A DNA stretch of 36,853 nucleotides from Spirochaetes bacterium ADurb.Bin133. Its GTDB lineage: Bacteria > Spirochaetota > GWE2-31-10 > MWDO01. Under the pieces are notes generated by a model, which saw nothing but the letters and a program-made list of their open reading frames with translations, ran no database searches and had not been told where the DNA came from. A program made the translations under genes and the position numbers. Where the stretch lies: the NCBI GenBank assembly GCA_002070605.1, contig MWDO01000028.1, positions 1 to 36,853 of the forward strand. The letters are read 5' to 3'. Shown here piece after piece: positions 1 through 8,325 of this stretch (the first letter of the stretch is position 1; each line of letters starts with the position of its first letter).

Positions 1-69
1 TAACCAAACTTGGTTCAATTATAACCGCTTTAGCAGATTTAATCAATACTTTTACCTTAGCATCATATG
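1..69. repeat. Terminal inverted repeat, left copy
   Basis: This stretch is almost identical to the reverse complement of 36721-36787. Only one base insertion/deletion and one substitution separate the two, both near position 10. It ends in CATATG and runs straight into the palindromic repeat cluster. Because both window ends carry the same element in opposite orientation, the sequence probably stops inside a dispersed repeat. No transposase is visible. A short stretch is open on the reverse strand, but it has no start codon in the window and is not called as a gene. Confidence 0.85.
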
Positions 70-150
70 GGACGCAGAATTCTTAGGGAGAAAAATCCCC
101 CCCATATGTGTCATTTTAAAAATTGTCATTTTCGAGGCGCGAACTCTCCG
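61..150. repeat. CATATG palindromic repeat cluster 1
   Basis: There is a CATATG core at 64-69 and a CATATGTGTCA unit at 103-113, followed by a second TGTCATTTT-like half-unit around 124-132. The segment between the cores (AGAATTCTTAGGGAG and flanks) reappears in inverted orientation between the cores at 12481-12528. This shows that whole composite elements, and not only the 11-mer, are shared between clusters. The cluster lies directly upstream of the mnmE promoter. Confidence 0.75.
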
Positions 151-159
151 CGTTTTACA

Positions 160-188
160 TTGACTTATTACGTAATTTTTCGTAAAAT
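160..188 (+). promoter_or_regulatory. Predicted sigma70-type promoter of mnmE
   Basis: TTGACT at 160-165 and TAAAAT at 183-188 are separated by 17 bases. Transcription would start near 195, giving a leader of about 28 bases before the ATG at 223. The in-frame ATG at 187 overlaps the -10 box, which argues against it as the start of mnmE. Confidence 0.55.
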
Positions 189-222
189 GCGGAGTTCTTT
201 AGGAACAAGCGGTAAAAGTTGT

Positions 223-1635
223 ATGAAACAAGAAAGATTATATTATGAAGACGTTATCTGTTCTAAAGCGACCCCGTCGGGGGCGTCGGCTATCGCCGTA
301 ATCAGAGTGAGCGGCGACAACTGTTGGTCGATTATCGATAAAATATTTTTAAGGAAGAATCGCAAAAAAATAGAGAATATCAAGTCCCATAAGGTTTATT
401 ACGGTTTTATTATGGACGGCAAGGACGCGATCGATAGCGTAGTTCTCATAACTTTTGGAAAGGATAAAAGTTTTACAGGCGAAGAGAGTTTTGAGATAGA
501 TTGCCACGGGAGCGAGTTGATTTCTCAGATGATTATCAATATTCTTTTAAAAAACGGAGCGCGCCTTGCCGATCCCGGAGAGTATAGCAAAAGGGCTTTT
601 TTAAACGGAAAAATCGATCTGTCTGAAGCCGAAGCTATAATGGACGTCGTGAACGCGTCGACTAAACAGTCCGCAATAGTGGCGTCGAGGCAGTTAAACG
701 GCGCCGTTCGCGACGAGATTAATAGGATAAAGGATTCCGTTTCTACGCTTCTTACCGCCGTCGAAGCTCTCATAGATTATCCGGAAGAAGATATTTCGCC
801 GGACGTAGAGGAATGGATGGAGTCGTTAGCTTTGATTAACTCAAACTTAGAGAGTTTGCTATTAAGTTTTGAAAGGGGGAGATTTTTTAGAGAAGGGGTT
901 AGAGCTACTCTGATAGGTAAAACAAATTCCGGCAAGTCTACGATATTCAACTCTCTTTTAAACGAGGATAAAGCTATCGTTTCGGATATTCACGGCACGA
1001 CGCGGGACTACCTCGACGCGATTATAAATATTAAAGGTTTCGGCGTAAGACTTTACGACACCGCCGGACTTCGTTATACGACCGATCCGGTAGAAATGGA
1101 AGGAACTAAAAGAGCGGTCGACCTATCTCAAAATTCGGACGTTATACTATACGTTCTCGACGCCTCGTTGGGATTGTCGGAAGAAGATAAAAAGAATATA
1201 ATGGAAATTGATAAAAATAAAAATCTAATCGTTATTCTTAATAAAATCGATTTAATAAAAAGCGCTTCCGCTCTGACGGACGAAATTACCGATTTTTTAT
1301 CGATAAGGAAAAACTTTAAAATTTCTGAAATGAGCGCAAAAAACAGAACGGGCATAGAATTATTTAACAACAATTTCATATCGCTCTTGACAAACCGACA
1401 AGACGCCGGTATAGAACATGAAAGCGCCGTAATAACAAACGAAAGACACAAAAACTTACTCGACAAAGCCCATAAGAATATTATAAATTCTTTCCCGTAT
1501 TTACGGGACGGAATTCTTGACATCGCGGCTTTCGAATTGAGAGAGTCGCTCGACCGGCTTGGAGAGATAACCGGCGAAGTAACGCGGGAAGATATTATTA
1601 ACAAGATATTTTCAAATTTTTGCGTTGGCAAATAA
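223..1635 (+). CDS. mnmE: tRNA modification GTPase MnmE (TrmE)
   Basis: MnmE is a cytoplasmic GTPase that acts with MnmG to modify the wobble uridine (position 34) of certain tRNAs, using a methylene-tetrahydrofolate-derived carbon. The N-terminal region reads ATPSGASAIAVIRVSG, the usual folate-binding start. A central Ras-like G domain carries GKTNSGKST (P loop), TTRD (switch I), DTAGLR (switch II) and NKID. The protein ends in FCVGK, the conserved C-terminal Cys motif needed for modification. From the ATG at 223 it is 470 residues, normal for the family. The reading frame stays open upstream to 67, but that part is palindromic repeat and promoter sequence. No strong Shine-Dalgarno sits before 223; an AGGA lies about 20 bases upstream. 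MnmG is not in the window. The function is secure, and the start is supported by homology and the predicted promoter. Confidence 0.96.
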   Translation: MKQERLYYEDVICSKATPSGASAIAVIRVSGDNCWSIIDKIFLRKNRKKIENIKSHKVYYGFIMDGKDAIDSVVLITFGKDKSFTGEESFEIDCHGSELISQMIINILLKNGARLADPGEYSKRAFLNGKIDLSEAEAIMDVVNASTKQSAIVASRQLNGAVRDEINRIKDSVSTLLTAVEALIDYPEEDISPDVEEWMESLALINSNLESLLLSFERGRFFREGVRATLIGKTNSGKSTIFNSLLNEDKAIVSDIHGTTRDYLDAIINIKGFGVRLYDTAGLRYTTDPVEMEGTKRAVDLSQNSDVILYVLDASLGLSEEDKKNIMEIDKNKNLIVILNKIDLIKSASALTDEITDFLSIRKNFKISEMSAKNRTGIELFNNNFISLLTNRQDAGIEHESAVITNERHKNLLDKAHKNIINSFPYLRDGILDIAAFELRESLDRLGEITGEVTREDIINKIFSNFCVGK

Positions 1636-1672
1636 TTTTTTTTTAAATTTTAAATTATTTAAAATATTTCGA

Positions 1673-1701
1673 TTGGAATTTATCTTTATATTCTTTATAA
1701 T
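1673..1701 (+). promoter_or_regulatory. Predicted promoter of the two-gene membrane protein operon
   Basis: TTGGAA at 1673-1678 and TATAAT at 1696-1701 are separated by 17 bases, upstream of the ATG at 1740. The space after mnmE (1636-1672) is A/T runs without a clear GC-rich terminator stem. Confidence 0.5.
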
Positions 1702-1739
1702 CGATAATGTAATGAGATTTATTATTCCGGAATAAAACA

Positions 1740-2897
1740 ATGAAACGACTTTTGATTAATATTATAAAATACTGTATTATTCTGCTTGTCCTGTTTATCG
1801 CAGTATTTTCTTTTCATTTTTTGATAAATATAATTAATCTTACTAAAATCCCGAAAGGCGCTATAGATACGACCGGTATAGTAAACGCCCTTATCGTTCC
1901 TATAATCGTCCAATCATGCTACGTCGCTTTGCTGTTATCTCTGTTTATTTTCAACTATATGATACTAAACGGAGTTTATAAATTCAAAATACTGAATTTT
2001 TTTATCCCTATCGTAATCGGTTCGCTTGCCGTCCTATCGGTATCGCTGTTATTTAACAGAAAAATTAACGAGATAACGATAAGAAACATTAAAGACGCGC
2101 GGCTATATTTTTCCGAAAAAAGTATTTTTGATTATAAAGAGACTCTAAAGAAAAATATAGAGGAGAAGGATTTTGAAAATAACGTTATAAATAAGATAAA
2201 AGACGAAAAAAACCGGGTTTTTGTATCAAGAATGTATATAAAAGACCTATATTCCGGAGAATATTTTCTAAACAAAAAAATTAGCGCTCTTGAAATTAAT
2301 AAGATATTGGATATATTTTACTCGATAGATTATTACAAAGTTCTCAAATTATATTTTGAAGATATTCGGAAAGAGAATATTGGTCTCGTAAAGGTCTTAT
2401 ATGATAAAGAATTTTATAACTTTACCGACGTAAAAGTAGAATTTCTTGAAGACAAAATTCTCGTCAATCTTCCCGGTTTAAAAAATTTGGAATTTGAAAG
2501 AAATTATTCTCAAGAGTATAGCTCCGGCAATATCTTTATCGAATCGATTTTGAAAGGGGTCAAAAACTTTCCCTACTCTTTTTATATTTTTGACAATATT
2601 TTAGCGAGAGTTATCTTATGGTTCGCCTATTCATTTTTAGCGCTATCGATAATTAACTCAATTAATGTAAAATTATATCAGCTATTGTCGGTATCGATAA
2701 ATTTCTTTGTCTTATTATTTTTCTTTTATTATACTTACTCTCTTTTTAATCTTTACAACGTAGCGGTATTAAATTTTATTCCGGGAGATTTTATCAAAGG
2801 GATAACTCTCTCTTTTGCATTTATTATAACGGGGTCGCTGGTTCAATTTGGAAACTGGGCTTTAGTAAAAACGGGTATTTGGGAGAAGACAAAATAG
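1740..2897 (+). CDS. Polytopic membrane protein, unknown function (possibly LptF/LptG-like topology)
   Basis: I do not recognise this 385-residue protein by sequence. It has three hydrophobic segments near the N terminus (about residues 9-33, 47-75 and 82-105), a charged soluble region of about 170 residues, and three more at the C terminus (about 288-310, 312-345 and 352-376). Three helices, a soluble domain and three helices is also the arrangement of the lipid-export permeases LptF and LptG, and the length is similar, but I see no diagnostic motif. The downstream gene starts one base after this stop and also has membrane helices at both ends, so the two are probably one operon and may form a complex. 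The start at 1740 follows a weak CCGGA ribosome-binding site and a good promoter. Confidence 0.8.
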   Translation: MKRLLINIIKYCIILLVLFIAVFSFHFLINIINLTKIPKGAIDTTGIVNALIVPIIVQSCYVALLLSLFIFNYMILNGVYKFKILNFFIPIVIGSLAVLSVSLLFNRKINEITIRNIKDARLYFSEKSIFDYKETLKKNIEEKDFENNVINKIKDEKNRVFVSRMYIKDLYSGEYFLNKKISALEINKILDIFYSIDYYKVLKLYFEDIRKENIGLVKVLYDKEFYNFTDVKVEFLEDKILVNLPGLKNLEFERNYSQEYSSGNIFIESILKGVKNFPYSFYIFDNILARVILWFAYSFLALSIINSINVKLYQLLSVSINFFVLLFFFYYTYSLFNLYNVAVLNFIPGDFIKGITLSFAFIITGSLVQFGNWALVKTGIWEKTK

Positions 2898-2898
2898 T

Positions 2899-4860
2899 AT
2901 GGCTAAAGACGAAAATTTAAGTAAAATTTATTTTAAAACTATTATTACTTTTTTTGTAGTATTTATATCGCTTCTACTTTTTAGTTTTGTCTACTCGAAT
3001 TTCTCTTTTAATAAGATTACCTTTCATCCCCAATTCTTTTTTGATTTTTTTAAAGCAAATTCAGTCGTAATTTTTTTTAACAACTATTTTTTATGCTCCT
3101 TACTCTTTTTAACCCTTACCTATTCGTTGGTAATAAATAGCAAAGATTTAATATCAAAAACCGGAAGTAAACTGCTTTTTTACCAAATATCGTCGAGAGG
3201 ATTACATTTGCTTGTTTTTTTAACAATTTTCTACATTATCGCTCTTGAGTTTATCGTTCCTTCGGCGCTTGAAAAAATCGACGCCATCAAAAACAGTTCT
3301 CTCAGAGCGGGAATATCTTTACGCAACGGCGAAGAAGCTTACGAAAATAAAGATTACGTCGAAGCGGCAAAATTTTTCAACGAATATCTTTCAATAATTG
3401 ACGATGTTACGATAGAAGAAAAATTTAGAGAAGCGAAAAATAAAATCGTTTTGCCTAAAAAAATGCGCTCAACCGAACTCGACGCTATACTTAAATCCTC
3501 TAAAAATGAATCCGATAAATTATTTATAAAAGAACTTTACGAAAAAGAGATTAACGACTATTTTTATTTGAAAGATAATACTTCGACGGAAGAAAAAAAC
3601 AGGTTATGGTCGCTTTTAAACGGAATCGATTATTTCGATAAAGCCGCTCCTATAGAGTACAAAGACGACGGTCTTATTTCCGATATTATAACCGATTACG
3701 GTCAACTTGCCGAAATATTTTTTAATAAAAGAGATTATTTAACGGCATGGTATTATTATCAGTACGTCGTAGAGGCGGATACCGCAAAAAGAGCCGAAGC
3801 GCAAAATAAAATATATTTGATAAAAAAAGCTCTAAAATACCAAAAATCAGATTTTTCAGAGACCGAATTTGCGGAATTTATGAAAAACAAAGAATCCGAA
3901 ATAAAGAATATTTATAATTTAAAAAAAACAGCCGCAAACTATTTAAATTTAAAAGAATACCAAAAAGCTTATTTCGTTTATCAGGATATTTTAGGCATTA
4001 ACAAAAATTTAAGAGACGCCCTTAACGGAATAAATTTGTCCCGATCTGAGTTAAATAAAATATCCGCCGAATATTCAGACATAGAAAAAGCAAAGAAGTA
4101 CGTCGGCAAAAGGAACTTCGTTTTTCTACTAGATCAACATTCGACAATATATATAGGAAACATAGTTAAAACTTATAACGAAGATTTTACTTATACTTAT
4201 TATCTTTACGATATAAAAATAAACTATTTCGACGCTAAAACAAATAAAAGAAGCTTAATAAAAGCCGATTTCGGACAAATGAAAACAAATTATCTAGCGA
4301 CGTTCTATTGCTTTGATATTTCAGACAGAAACAGAGAATTTTTCCCGACTATAACTGAAAACGGCGTAACAAAGGTATTAAAAGATAACTATTTGTATAC
4401 TATCCCGATCGATATCAATACTTTATACAACTTCTCGTACGATTACGAAAAGACCTTGACGTTTCCAATCGTAAAATTATTGAGGTTAAAAAATTATAAA
4501 TTTACCGGTTCAAATAACAATAACGCCGGTATAAATATGGATTTTGTAAAAACCGCTATTTTGGATAAAATATCGAGATACTTCATACTGTTTACCTTAG
4601 GGCTTCTGACAATAAGTTTATCGTGGAGACTAAGGTCAAAATACCCGGGCGCCTTCCCGATTTCATTATACCCTATTCTTCTAGTAATACCGCTCTTCCT
4701 ATATTTTGTAATAAAAACCGCTCTCTACTTCTCCACGCTGACCTTTTCGATACTATCCGGATGCGTCGATTTTACAATACTGCTGATAATAGCCGTAGCG
4801 TTTCACTCCATACTATCGGCGGTATCGGCTATATTTTTAGCCGTAACGCTTGTCGAGTAA
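2899..4860 (+). CDS. Polytopic membrane protein with TPR-like soluble region, unknown function
   Basis: This is a 653-residue protein. Three hydrophobic segments (about residues 10-32, 50-78 and 96-120) are followed by a soluble region of about 420 residues and at least three C-terminal membrane helices (about 555-575, 585-612 and 617-650). The soluble part has tetratricopeptide-like helix pairs: NGEEAYENKDYVEAAKFFNE, then a similar AWYYYQYVVEAD stretch, then LNLKEYQKAYFVYQDIL. TPRs bind proteins. The third N-terminal helix ends in EFIVPSALEKID, loosely like the end of helix 3 in LptF/LptG proteins; this is a weak resemblance only. It begins one base after the previous stop, with no good ribosome-binding site of its own, so translation is probably coupled. 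The family is not identified. Confidence 0.8.
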   Translation: MAKDENLSKIYFKTIITFFVVFISLLLFSFVYSNFSFNKITFHPQFFFDFFKANSVVIFFNNYFLCSLLFLTLTYSLVINSKDLISKTGSKLLFYQISSRGLHLLVFLTIFYIIALEFIVPSALEKIDAIKNSSLRAGISLRNGEEAYENKDYVEAAKFFNEYLSIIDDVTIEEKFREAKNKIVLPKKMRSTELDAILKSSKNESDKLFIKELYEKEINDYFYLKDNTSTEEKNRLWSLLNGIDYFDKAAPIEYKDDGLISDIITDYGQLAEIFFNKRDYLTAWYYYQYVVEADTAKRAEAQNKIYLIKKALKYQKSDFSETEFAEFMKNKESEIKNIYNLKKTAANYLNLKEYQKAYFVYQDILGINKNLRDALNGINLSRSELNKISAEYSDIEKAKKYVGKRNFVFLLDQHSTIYIGNIVKTYNEDFTYTYYLYDIKINYFDAKTNKRSLIKADFGQMKTNYLATFYCFDISDRNREFFPTITENGVTKVLKDNYLYTIPIDINTLYNFSYDYEKTLTFPIVKLLRLKNYKFTGSNNNNAGINMDFVKTAILDKISRYFILFTLGLLTISLSWRLRSKYPGAFPISLYPILLVIPLFLYFVIKTALYFSTLTFSILSGCVDFTILLIIAVAFHSILSAVSAIFLAVTLVE

Positions 4861-4890
4861 CGGGCGTAAGCTAAGCTAAAATTTTCCTTT

Positions 4891-5715
4891 TTAAAATTTT
4901 CTCTTACCGTACCAAGTTCCCTTATCCGAACCGACAGTCCACGTTCCGGAGGCGTATCGCTCGTAAACCTTTCCGGTAGCGGTCCCCCGACCATCGTTAA
5001 GAGAAATATTCCAATTATTATTTCCCGTATCCTGACCGTCAAATTCGGCATTAATATTTTGAAAAAAACTGTCCGAGATATAACATCCGCCAAAATAGGC
5101 GCCTTCCGTAGAAGTTTCCTCTATAATAGTGTTCCATACTCCCTTTATGGTATAGTTAATCGTCCCGCCGCTGTCAAGCGAATAAGAACCCGAGCCGTTA
5201 AAATTTCCTTCGTAAGCTTTGATCAATTTGTCCGAAGTCTCTTTAGAAATATTAAAGTAAAAAAACACGTCTTTATTTTCATATCCTTTTACGATTAAAC
5301 TTACATTATAGGTATCGACAGTTCCGGTTTTAAGAATGGGAATTTTAAAGTTATATTTGTCATTAATAAAACCATAGTTATAACAATAACCGTCCCACGA
5401 AGAGCTCCCGTCGATAGTCGCCGTTTCGCCGTTGAAATTCAATATTACATATATGGAATTCGAGGAAGCCCTATTGGGAATATCGTTATTAGCTACCATT
5501 TTAAAACTACCGGTTATTTCTTTACCGGCGGTTCTATCTTTGCCCGTAATTACTCCTTTATATATGCCGTCGTTAGATCTATCGTTAACAGCCAACGCCT
5601 CCGGTTCGCTGGGGAAATACTCGGCGGGCGGCGACTCTATATCCGCCGTCGGACATTGAATAAAAATAACTAACATTGATATTAACAATATGGACGCTAA
5701 AATCTTTTTAATCAT
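4891..5715 (-). CDS. Secreted lipoprotein, unknown function
   Basis: This 274-residue protein begins with a classic lipoprotein signal: two lysines, a hydrophobic stretch, then FIQC with the lipidated cysteine at residue 21. The loose lipobox is typical of spirochaetes. The mature part is rich in Gly, Thr, Asn and aromatic residues with alternating hydrophobic positions, consistent with a beta-sandwich or barrel, and ends in GTWTVGSDKGTWYGKRKF. It contains few charged helices and no catalytic motif I can name. It is divergent from rubrerythrin, sharing a 165-bp intergenic region, and has its own predicted promoter. Lnt, encoded at 27773-29428, would complete its acylation. Function unknown. 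Confidence 0.85.
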   Translation of the reverse strand: MIKKILASILLISMLVIFIQCPTADIESPPAEYFPSEPEALAVNDRSNDGIYKGVITGKDRTAGKEITGSFKMVANNDIPNRASSNSIYVILNFNGETATIDGSSSWDGYCYNYGFINDKYNFKIPILKTGTVDTYNVSLIVKGYENKDVFFYFNISKETSDKLIKAYEGNFNGSGSYSLDSGGTINYTIKGVWNTIIEETSTEGAYFGGCYISDSFFQNINAEFDGQDTGNNNWNISLNDGRGTATGKVYERYASGTWTVGSDKGTWYGKRKF

Positions 5716-5750
5716 TACAAACCTCTTATTTTTTATATTTTTCCCCTATT

Positions 5751-5779
5751 ATAATAATACTAATCCCCTAAAAATTCAA
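5751..5779 (-). promoter_or_regulatory. Predicted promoter of the lipoprotein gene
   Basis: Read on the minus strand, TTGAAT (5779-5774) and TATTAT (5756-5751) are 17 bases apart, about 35 bases upstream of the start at 5715. Confidence 0.45.
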
Positions 5780-5880
5780 CTTTTAAAATATTTTTTATAA
5801 AATATATGTTTTTTTTGTAATTTTTTTAGACAAATTTTAAATTTAATAGTAAGTATATAGAAAAACATTCAGGAGAATGC

Positions 5881-6381
5881 ATGAAAACGGTAGAAAATTT
5901 ACTCGCCGCTTTTGCCGGCGAAAGTCAAGCCAACAGAAGATATTTAGCGTTTGCTAAAAAAGCCGACGAGGACGGGTATCCTCAAATAGCAAAGTTGTTT
6001 AGAGCCGTCGCCGAAGCCGAAACGGTTCACGCCCACGCTCATCTAAAAGCCGCGGATGAGATCAAATCAACCGAAGAAAATCTTAAAACGGCTATCGAAG
6101 GGGAAGCGTACGAATTTAACGATATGTATCCGGACTTCCTGAAAGTCGCCGAAGAAGAAGATCACAAAAGAGCGATAACAAGTTTTAAATTTGCTCTCGC
6201 CGTAGAAAAAGTCCATTACGATCTTTATAAAAAAGCGTTAGAATCGTTCAAGGGCGGTAAAGACTTGCCAAAAGCGGAAATTCATATCTGCCCGATATGC
6301 GGAGACACTTTCGTTGGGGAACATCCGGATAAATGCCCCGTGTGTTCGGCTCCGGCAAGCAAGTTTGTAAAGATTAGTTAA
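5881..6381 (+). CDS. Rubrerythrin
   Basis: Rubrerythrin is a cytoplasmic non-haem iron peroxidase that reduces hydrogen peroxide in anaerobes, taking electrons from NAD(P)H through rubredoxin-like partners. The 166-residue protein has the four-helix ferritin-like domain first (E14, E45/E47, H50, E91-E93 region, E109, H112 as likely di-iron ligands). A C-terminal rubredoxin-like domain holds a four-cysteine iron site (CPIC at 137-140, CPVC at 152-155). Length and order match classical rubrerythrin. An AGGAG lies ten bases before the ATG. It is a single-gene unit, or possibly read through into the LolA-like gene 71 bp downstream. No PerR-type operator could be recognised with confidence. Its presence suggests an anaerobic or microaerophilic lifestyle. 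Confidence 0.95.
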   Translation: MKTVENLLAAFAGESQANRRYLAFAKKADEDGYPQIAKLFRAVAEAETVHAHAHLKAADEIKSTEENLKTAIEGEAYEFNDMYPDFLKVAEEEDHKRAITSFKFALAVEKVHYDLYKKALESFKGGKDLPKAEIHICPICGDTFVGEHPDKCPVCSAPASKFVKIS

Positions 6382-6396
6382 TTTTTTTTTGTAAGT

Positions 6397-6426
6397 CAAG
6401 GCGTCGTAAAAATCTACTTCGCCTTG
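6397..6426 (+). other. Intergenic hairpin between rubrerythrin and the LolA-like gene
   Basis: CAAGGCG (6397-6403) and CGCCTTG (6420-6426) form a perfect 7-bp stem with a 16-base loop. A T run precedes it (from about 6382) and none follows. On the plus strand it is therefore not a standard terminator; it may be an mRNA-stability hairpin, or a terminator for transcripts on the minus strand. Confidence 0.4.
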
Positions 6427-6452
6427 TATTACTTTATCCGAAAGGAGACGTT

Positions 6453-7019
6453 ATGTTTATGAGATTCTTATTAAGCGGTTTGATTGCGTTTGTCCCTTGC
6501 TTTATTTGGGCTCAGTCGCTGCCAAAACCGGATAAAGACTATTTGTATACCGAATTTAGCTCCGTCAGGAAGCTAAAATACGTTAAAAAACCGATAGTTT
6601 CGAGCGGATATATCGCAATGAACGGTAAAGAGGATTTTATATACCGTCAAGAGACCCCTACCCTGCTTGAGATAAAAAAAATTGGCGATGCGGCGTTCTA
6701 TAAAAAGGAGAATATCGCTCCCATACAGATAGATTTGTCTAAGTCAAATTTCGACGAAAGTTATAGCGTAATTTTTTTATTTTACGGAGACGACGAAAAG
6801 GTAAGCGAGTATTTTAATATTACTAAGACTTTTAAAAACAATATAGATTACTACGATATTTATCCCAAAAAACAGGGAACGATCAAGCAGGTCTCAGCTA
6901 CCGGACTTGGAGATAAACTTTACTCGATTGATATGACCTACGCCGACGGGTCGACTCTCTCTTACAAGTTTGCCAATAGCGTTACGGGGACGAAACCCGA
7001 CGATAAATACTTTAAATAA
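6453..7019 (+). CDS. LolA-like periplasmic lipoprotein carrier
   Basis: This 188-residue protein has a Sec signal peptide ending around WAQ (residues 1-21), so it is periplasmic. The mature region resembles the LolA/LolB beta-barrel fold. It has LKYVKKPIVSSGYIAMNGKE followed by DFIYRQETPTLLEIKKIGDAAFYK, the region where LolA proteins recur as "shared substrate-error, glycine, then W/Y of the P-loop-like strand". LolA carries lipoproteins from the inner to the outer membrane. Its neighbours include a lipoprotein gene and, further away, lnt. AAAGGAG sits just before the first of two close ATGs (6453), which fixes the start. The LolA assignment rests on pattern and size only. A generic outer-membrane-lipoprotein-sorting-like protein is the alternative. 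Confidence 0.6.
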   Translation: MFMRFLLSGLIAFVPCFIWAQSLPKPDKDYLYTEFSSVRKLKYVKKPIVSSGYIAMNGKEDFIYRQETPTLLEIKKIGDAAFYKKENIAPIQIDLSKSNFDESYSVIFLFYGDDEKVSEYFNITKTFKNNIDYYDIYPKKQGTIKQVSATGLGDKLYSIDMTYADGSTLSYKFANSVTGTKPDDKYFK

Positions 7020-7043
7020 CTCCGCTAAACCCCTTCCGCGCCG

Positions 7044-8114
7044 TTATAATCTTATAATCGGCGGCGACGTCGTAGTATCCGACGGCTCGTAGTCGTATCT
7101 TCCAAGACTGACTCTGTTTCGTCCGTTTTGTTTGGAAAAGTACAAAGCCTTATCGACGCGCTCTATGATGTCCTCGTTGCGCTTTACAAATTCCCGTTTG
7201 AATTCTATTACCCCGGCGCTTATAGTTACCTTAAACGGTCCCCCCTCGCCGGGAAAGTCGTAGCGCTCTACGTTTTGTCTCAAACGCTCCGCTACCAAAG
7301 AGGAGGCTTTGATATCGCTTTCGGGCAATATCGCTATAAACTCTTCTCCGCCGTATCTGGAGGGAAAATCGACGTCCCTGACAGAATTTACCATCAATTT
7401 AGCTATCTCTTTTATGATAATATCCCCCTGAAGATGACCGTAAACGTCGTTAAATTTCTTAAAATGGTCTATATCAAACATTATCAAGGAGAATTTATAA
7501 TCGTATCTATGCCCTTTTTTTATCTCTTCTTCAAGCCGCTTTTGAAACTGATGATGAGTGTAAAGTTTGGTCATTCTGTCTACGGTAGCTTGGCGGTATA
7601 AATTGGCGTTTTCTATCGCTATCGAAGTAAAACTCATAATATTAATGCAAAATTCCAAATCTTGCATAGAATACGCTAAATTATCGCTTCGTTTGCCCTG
7701 CATAAATACGCCGATTATCCCCTTATCAGATCTTAACGGTATGAGAAAATCCGGATTGATCTTCTCTATCTCTTTTAAAATTTTCTTATCCGGAAAATAT
7801 TTACAAAATTGCGGAAAATTTATTTGATTAAATTCGTTTTTATCAAAGAAATCTACCAATGGAGCGATAGAATCAAACCCGGGCGTTACAATCTCCTTGA
7901 TATTTCCGCGAAATATATTAAAAACCGGAGAATAATCGTCAATATCCTTTGGTAAAACAAAACACGACTCTAAAGAATTAAATTTAGACATTACAATATA
8001 ATTTACGTTTTTTAAAATATAACTTATTTCTAAACTCGAAGATATCTGCTTGGCTACTTCGATTATCTCTTTTAAGTTTTGCGTCTCTAAATTACTGTTA
8101 AACGATAAATCCAC
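7044..8114 (-). CDS. Diguanylate cyclase with N-terminal GAF-like domain
   Basis: This predicted cytoplasmic protein of 356 residues makes cyclic di-GMP from two GTP. Residues about 20-170 look like a GAF sensor domain, with no membrane helix. The GGDEF domain (about 180-342) has DRMTKLYTHHQF at its start, metal ligands D214 and D216 in MFDIDHFKKFND, and an intact active site GGEEF at 255-259. RDVD at 246-249 lies exactly five residues before GGEEF, which is the RxxD product-inhibition site, so feedback inhibition is expected. No EAL or HD-GYP domain is attached. The start codon is GTG at 8114, with AGAGG about eight bases upstream. It is divergent from the LUD-domain gene. The ligand of the GAF-like domain is unknown. 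Confidence 0.93.
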   Translation of the reverse strand: MDLSFNSNLETQNLKEIIEVAKQISSSLEISYILKNVNYIVMSKFNSLESCFVLPKDIDDYSPVFNIFRGNIKEIVTPGFDSIAPLVDFFDKNEFNQINFPQFCKYFPDKKILKEIEKINPDFLIPLRSDKGIIGVFMQGKRSDNLAYSMQDLEFCINIMSFTSIAIENANLYRQATVDRMTKLYTHHQFQKRLEEEIKKGHRYDYKFSLIMFDIDHFKKFNDVYGHLQGDIIIKEIAKLMVNSVRDVDFPSRYGGEEFIAILPESDIKASSLVAERLRQNVERYDFPGEGGPFKVTISAGVIEFKREFVKRNEDIIERVDKALYFSKQNGRNRVSLGRYDYEPSDTTTSPPIIRL

Positions 8115-8138
8115 CCCGTCGCCTCTTTATTATATTAA

Positions 8139-8166
8139 ATAATACCATAAAAAATAATATTATCAA
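8139..8166 (-). promoter_or_regulatory. Predicted promoter of the diguanylate cyclase gene
   Basis: On the minus strand, TTGATA (8166-8161) and TATTAT (8144-8139) are separated by 16 bases. The -35 box lies about 30 bases from the -35 of the divergent LUD-gene promoter, so a single regulator could control both. Confidence 0.45.
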
Positions 8167-8197
8167 TTAATATTTTTCTTTATTTTTTTAATATCGC

Positions 8198-8247
8198 TTG
8201 ATATATTTATTAATGAATGTTATACTTAAGTCGGAAAAAACTTTCCG
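8198..8247 (+). promoter_or_regulatory. Predicted promoter and leader hairpin of the LUD-domain gene
   Basis: TTGATA at 8198-8203 and TATACT at 8221-8226 are 17 bases apart. Near the expected transcript start, CGGAAA (8232-8237) and TTTCCG (8242-8247) form a 6-bp hairpin with an AAAC loop. The leader to the ATG at 8326 would be about 90 bases, longer than for most genes here. Confidence 0.45.
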
Positions 8248-8325
8248 TTATGAAAGTTAGATACGGGTCGATTTATTGAAAAACTTGATTTGAAAAAAAA
8301 TATTATTAAAGAAGAAAAGATTTAA

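Noticed and set aside
1128-1631. Minus-strand frame of 167 residues inside mnmE
   Set aside because: It is antisense to a clear conserved gene and has no domain or start signal.
4623-5298. Short frames at the junction of the TPR-like membrane gene and the lipoprotein gene
   Set aside because: They overlap well-supported genes and lack ribosome-binding sites.
7128-7827. Plus-strand frames at 7128-7601 and 7567-7827
   Set aside because: They are antisense to the diguanylate cyclase, which has full domain evidence.
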